A stretch of DNA of 64,000 nt from Gibbula magus (taxonomy: Eukaryota; Mollusca; Gastropoda; Trochida; Trochidae). The notes under the pieces were generated by a model. That model saw nothing but the letters and a program-made list of their open reading frames with translations, was not told the DNA's origin and did no database searches. The DNA is taken from contig OW388302.1 in assembly GCA_936450465.1 (NCBI GenBank), positions 57,414,459-57,478,458 of the forward strand. Reading direction: 5' to 3'. The translations under genes were made by a program, and so were the position numbers. Below, in pieces: positions 59,401-64,000 of this stretch; position 1 is the first letter of the stretch; every line of letters begins with the position of its first letter.

Positions 59401-62400
59401 AATTATGACTGGTCCACTAATGACAGACCATGTCCATAGAAAGATATTAATTTATCCCATCTGTCATCTATCCAATATCAGATGAATTATGACTGGTCCA
59501 CTAATGACAGACCATGTCCATAGAAATATATTAATTTATCCCATCTGTCATCTATCCAATATCAGATGAATTATGACTGGTCCACTAATGACAGACCATG
59601 TCCATAGAAAGATGTTCATTTATCCCATCTGTCGTCTATCGAATATCAGATGAATTATGACTGGTCCACTAATGACAGACCATGTCCATAGAAAGATATT
59701 CATTTATCCCATCTGTCATCTATCCAATATCAGATGAATTATGACTGGTCCACTAATGACAGACCATGTCCATAGAAAGATATTCATTTATCCCATCTGT
59801 TATCTATCCACTATCAGATGAATTATGACTGGTCCACTAGTGACAGACCATGTCCATAGAAAGATATTCATTTATCTCATCTGTTATCTATCCACTATCA
59901 GATGAATTATGACTGGTCCACTAATGAAAGACCAAGTCCATAGAAAGATATTCATTTATCTCATCTGTCATCTATCCAATATCAGATGAATTATGACTGG
60001 TCCACTAATGACAGACCATGTCCATAGAAAGATGTTCATTTATCTCATCTGTCATCTATCCAATATCGGATGAATTATGACTGGTCCACTAATGACAGAC
60101 CATGTCCATAGAAAGATGTTCATTTATCCCATATGTCATCTATCCAATATCAGATGAATTATGGCTGGTCCACTAATGACAGGCCATGTCCATAGAAAGA
60201 TGTTCATTTATCCCATCTGTCATCTATCCAATATCAGATGAATTATGACTGGTCCACTAATGACAGGCCATGTCCATAGAAAGATGTTCATTTATCCCAT
60301 CTGTCATCTATCCAATATCAGATGAATTATGACTGGGCCACTAATGACAGACCATGTCCATAGAAAGATATTCATTTATCCCATCTGTCATCTATCCAAT
60401 ATCAGATGAATTATGAGTGGTCCACTAATGACAGACCATGTCCATAGAAAGATATTCATTTATCCCATCTGTCATCTATCCAATATCAGATGAATTATGA
60501 GTGGTCCACTAATGACAGACCATGTCCATAGAAAGATATTCATTTATCCCATCTGTCATATATCCAATATCAGATGAATTATGGCTGGTCCACTAATGAC
60601 AGGCCATGTCCATAGAAAGATATTCATTTATCCCATCTGTCATCTATCCAATATCAGATGAATTATGAGTGGTCCACTAATGACAGACCATGTCCATAGA
60701 AAGATATTCATTTATCCCATCTGTCATCTATCCAATATCAGATGAATTATGAGTGGTCCACTAATGACAGACCATGTCCATAGAAAGATATTCATTTATC
60801 CAATCTGTCATCTATCCAATATCAGATGAATTATGAGTGGTCCACTAATGACAGACCATGTCCATAGAAAGATATTCATTTATCCCATCTGTCATCTATC
60901 CAATATCAGATGAATTATGAGTGGTCCACTAATGACAGACCATGTCCATAGAAAGATGTTCATTTATCCCATCTGTCATATATCCAATATCAGATGAATT
61001 ATGGCTGGTCCACTAATGACAGGCCATGTCCATATAAAGATGTTCATTTATCCCATCTGTCATCTATGTGCCAGATCACTCTTACACAATCTCAGTTTTG
61101 AGGGTACAGCGGTTCTGGAGGTGAAGTAAAACATGTGAAACAATTAACGAACTCTGGATGTCAGACACTGGAATATACATAAAGCCCATACCATATGCCC
61201 ATTTTCATTTCAGGCCTGATGAGCTAAAGAGCCACAGTTTCAGCGAATTTTCGCTAATAATTTCACTAATGACAGACCATTTTCATATAAATACCTTTAT
61301 ATCTCATCTGTCACGTATGAAATAACATATGAACAATGACTGTAAGTTTTTTTTTCTAATCGTGAATATCGTACCTCTTTACCAGTCAACTGTTGTTTTA
61401 TTTTATTTTTGATTGAATTTTGGCTGGTCAGTAGGCATTCTGATAGTGATCTCTCATACCTATATACACTTTGTGCTCTTTGCATATCTGTTGTTTTAAT
61501 GAGAAAATACTTGAAATCGTATTAAAAAAACAAGATAATTTTAAAACTCCACCCTAATAATCAGACTGAGAGCCAGGTTTATTCAGTAAAGAAGTCTAAG
61601 ATCCATAATACAGTAACATAAGTCAAAGAGTGTGTCCAGTAAGCCATTACAGCCTGCATCCTGGAATTCAGATATACAATATTTTGAATATATAACCTAC
61701 CCATTCTTATTTTGAAAAAGATTAACAAAGAAGTGCTTTAAGTATGGTGATTTAGTGAATAATAATCGGCATAGACGACCATGCATTTAAGTGTTTCCAA
61801 AGCACAAGAAAACATGTCAGTGACAGGAAGGGATGTATCTGTTACTGAGGAAAGATTCCAGAAAGGTCAAACGCCATTGTCATTTTTTCAAACTGGTATC
61901 TTCGTTTTGCATTTAGTGCTCAGGGATTCTAAAGTTATGTGATATTTTCAAGACCAAATGCAATACAAACTATTTCATATCCAAACTGTTTGAAATTCAA
62001 ATAATCTGAATAACTGAGAAAATGGTCCCTGCATTTTCTTACATTACAGAAGAGAAGAAATCTAGCCAGAAAGGCATTGCTGGTCCGTGTCTTGATGAAG
62101 ATTTCATTGAGGCATGTGACTATGGGACTGTGGACAAGGTGCAGAAACGGGTGCTACAGGGTTTAGTGGATATCAACTGTCGCCACTTTAGCGGGCTGAC
62201 GTGTGTTATGATAGCAGCGCAGGAAAACTACACAGAAATATTTGACTTTCTTGTACAACACAAGTGTGATCTGTTGGCTGCGGATGACGACAATAAAACC
62301 GTGTTGCATTATGCTTGTATTTGTAATAGTATGTACATAGCTCGGCAACTGGTAGATGACGATAAGATTGACGTTAACTGGAGAGATACATTTATGAAAA

Positions 62401-63272
62401 CTCCTCTGATGTATGTAGAAAGCACACCGCTTATGGAGTTGTTGAAGGGGAGAGGAGCAGATTTTAAAGCAGTGGATGAAGAAGAAAATAACATCCTACA
62501 TTTGGCTTGTGGAGCTGGAAATGCCGAGATGGTAAAATTTATCCTGTCAAATGATATCCTTGACATCAACTGTAGGGGGCAGTTTGGGCAGACTCCTGTC
62601 ATGTTTGCTGTAAGTGATGGACACTTACCTCTTGTAAAAGTGTTAAAGGCCCTTGGGGCTGATATGAAATCAGTAAATGCCTATAACAACAGCCTTCTAC
62701 ACGAGGCGTGTGCATTTGCTGGTCTGCAGATGGTTAAGTACATCATGTCACTTGGCATCATTGATATGGAAAGAAAGGGAGAGTATGGGCGAACTCCTAT
62801 GATGGTTGCTGTGCGAAATGTAAACCTAGATGTAGCAGACATGCTGAGTAACAAAGGAGCTGACATTACTACAGCGGACAAGGACGGCAACAACATCCTC
62901 CATCTGGCTTGTAAAAGTAGTGTACTCAAGTATTTGACGTATGTTATGTCCTTGAATAGATTCGATGTAGACTGTAGAGGAGAGCATGGGAGAACTGCTT
63001 TAATGTTGGCTGTTGAGCACCAGAACCCGGATGTTGTCAAGTTGCTCCTGCGAAACAGAGCCAATATCAAAACATTTGATGATGACGGCAACAATGTCCT
63101 CCACATCATCTGTCAAACAGGCGGTATATCTATGGTCAAATATCTGGCCAGTTTGAATGTATTCGGGTCCTTTTGCAAAATGAGAAACAAACACGGAGAC
63201 ACCCCGATAAAGTTAGCAAGGAAATATAAGCATGATGACATAGTGTCATTCCTCAAATCACGAGGATATTAA
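53210..63272 (+). CDS. Proposed two-exon gene: signal peptide, Cys-rich region and ankyrin repeats
   Basis: Joining 53210-53453 to 62050-63272 gives 1467 bases, 488 residues plus stop, with phase preserved (G|AA = Glu82). The product would have a signal peptide, four cysteines, a short linker and eleven ankyrin repeats. I see no transmembrane segment, which is odd for a secreted N-terminus joined to normally intracellular ankyrin repeats. A missed exon in the 8.6-kb repeat-filled intron, or two separate genes, are the alternatives. The joined model is inference. Confidence 0.45.
53454..54230. other. Start of the proposed intron
   Basis: Mollusc-type low-copy repeat debris, including CATCCATCCGTCC, TCTGTCTGTC-like phrases and GGACTTATGGCTTGGG, which recalls the dispersed repeat at 44836. 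No open frame with recognisable content. Confidence 0.4.
54235..61075. repeat. Large 84-bp minisatellite array, about 81 copies
   Basis: 6.8 kb of an 84-base unit holding CATCTGTCATCTATCCAATA, TCAGATGAATTATGACTGGT and CCACTAATGACAGACCATGT. Units end CATAAAGATATTCATTTATC or CATAGAAAGATATTCATTTA. The first form, commonest at 54780-59260, is open in the + frame and gives a 28-residue period. The second, dominant at both flanks and almost fixed after 59270, puts a TAG in that frame. Higher-order duplications are present. Confidence 0.97.
61076..62049. other. Non-coding between array and ankyrin exon
   Basis: Contains a diverged stray array unit at about 61263-61320 (CACTAATGACAGACCATTTT ... CTCATCTGTCACGTAT). 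Otherwise AT-rich sequence ending in the polypyrimidine tract and acceptor at 62030-62049. Confidence 0.6.
62050..63272 (+). CDS. Ankyrin-repeat exon (last exon)
   Basis: 407 codons and a stop, with eleven ankyrin repeats from about 62195 to the end. Signatures include TPVMFAVSDGHLPLVKVLKA, NNILHLACGAG and TALMLAVEHQNPDVVKLLLR. Repeats alternate between a TPxMxAV type and an NNxLHxAC type that ends DxxCRGExGR, so the true unit is a pair of about 67 residues. I start at 62050 because TGCATTTTCTTACATTACAG is an excellent acceptor. The open frame continues upstream to ATG 62022, so a single-exon protein of 416 residues remains possible. Ankyrin repeats bind proteins; no further domain indicates the role here. 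Confidence 0.88.
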
Positions 63273-63605
63273 AGGAACAATAGTAACAATGTAACAAGTA
63301 TTGTTAAAAGTATCCTATTTAGACAATAACTAACGAGTGATGGGGAATGACATATTATCTTTCCTGAGTCATATTATTACGTAATTCTCGAGCTGTGGGA
63401 CCAGGGAACATTAATCTGTAACTACCCGTCACGAGTTGGTTATTGTTATATTACTCATGTAAATTCATATTCAAAAAGTCGAGGGACATAGAGTGACCTT
63501 GAAGAGATGGCTAAAATGCTACGAAACCTATGCTTGATATCCACATGTGTATGACGTGGATTCACTACTCTAGTATCTATTCTTGTGTGCAAAAATGAAT
63601 GTCAC

Positions 63606-63611
63606 AATAAA
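63606..63611 (+). terminator. Polyadenylation signal of the ankyrin gene
   Basis: AATAAA 334 bases after the ankyrin stop codon; the first good signal downstream. Confidence 0.6.
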
Positions 63612-64000
63612 AGGTAAATGTCGATGTTGCTAAAATTTTTTATTTCTTCACATTGCTATTTTGCATATTGCTAGTTTTGAGATATAGGTCATTACACATT
63701 TCATTTCAAAAGGTTGTCCACGCTCAAAAGCAAGTTGGCTGAAACCAAAAACTGCTGTTAAACATTACCATCGACATTGTAACGTTATAGACACTCCCGC
63801 CTATCACTGGCCTTTTGAAATTTTCGGACAAAGTAAGTGCATCTTTCTAACTTCCATGTGTTGGCTAATGACAACTACGGGAAACAAATAGAACGTGTTA
63901 TATACACAAGACAGTTTCTTAGTTACCAGTGGGCAATGTTAGAAATTTACTGAAGTAGTTCCCAATGAAATCGTTTGTTTTCTGTGTCCATCTTCCCATA
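63612..64000. other. Window end
   Basis: Nothing recognised in this stretch. Confidence 0.5.

Noticed and set aside
62022..62049. MVPAFSYIT as the N-terminus of the ankyrin protein
   Set aside because: These bases form a textbook polypyrimidine tract and acceptor ending TTACAG, and the frame fits the upstream exon. It remains a fallback if no splice is seen.

Overview
The window is animal nuclear DNA: spliced genes with GT-AG introns, AT-rich non-coding DNA, many minisatellites and several small transposons. A tRNA-derived SINE family ending in an ACTC-repeat tail, and repeats starting AGCTCATCAGACC, are of a kind I associate with molluscs, especially gastropods such as abalone. That assignment is inference; the sequence itself only proves a metazoan.

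The main gene, on the + strand, is a complete tight-junction protein ZO (TJP1 / Drosophila polychaetoid family). I traced 31 exons from an ATG at 3929 to a TGA at 42040. Every exon-exon phase agrees, giving 4863 coding bases and 1620 residues. The domain order is PDZ1, PDZ2, PDZ3, SH3, GUK-like, a long low-complexity tail with a proline-rich block, and a C-terminal ZU5 domain ending in VSVLVDHF. Exon 13 is a 12-base microexon that can be skipped in frame. The promoter appears to lie just upstream of 3870. The 3' UTR may run to a polyadenylation signal at 46090.

The ZO introns hold most of the window's repeats. Intron 24 (6.7 kb) contains tandem arrays of 41, 61, 10, 18/36, 33 and 45 bp. Intron 27 holds an 18-bp array in which copies of the real exon-28 3' splice site are embedded. 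Intron 28 holds a full-length tRNA-SINE with a 13-bp target duplication. Intron 30 holds a Tigger/pogo transposon (502-residue uninterrupted transposase, intact DDD triad, PCNA-binding box), itself inserted in an older 500-bp MITE. A second, uninterrupted copy of that MITE lies at 51625.

From 46.1 to 53.2 kb I see no convincing gene. This stretch holds MITEs, a fold-back element, small arrays and a cluster of four CRE-like sites.

The second gene candidate, also +, starts at 53210 with a signal-peptide exon carrying four cysteines. It ends at 62050-63272 with one exon of about eleven ankyrin repeats. The two exons are phase-compatible and would give 488 residues. The intron between them is almost wholly an array of about 81 copies of an 84-bp unit. 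Because 84 is a multiple of three the array shows long open frames, but many copies carry stops and I do not treat it as coding.
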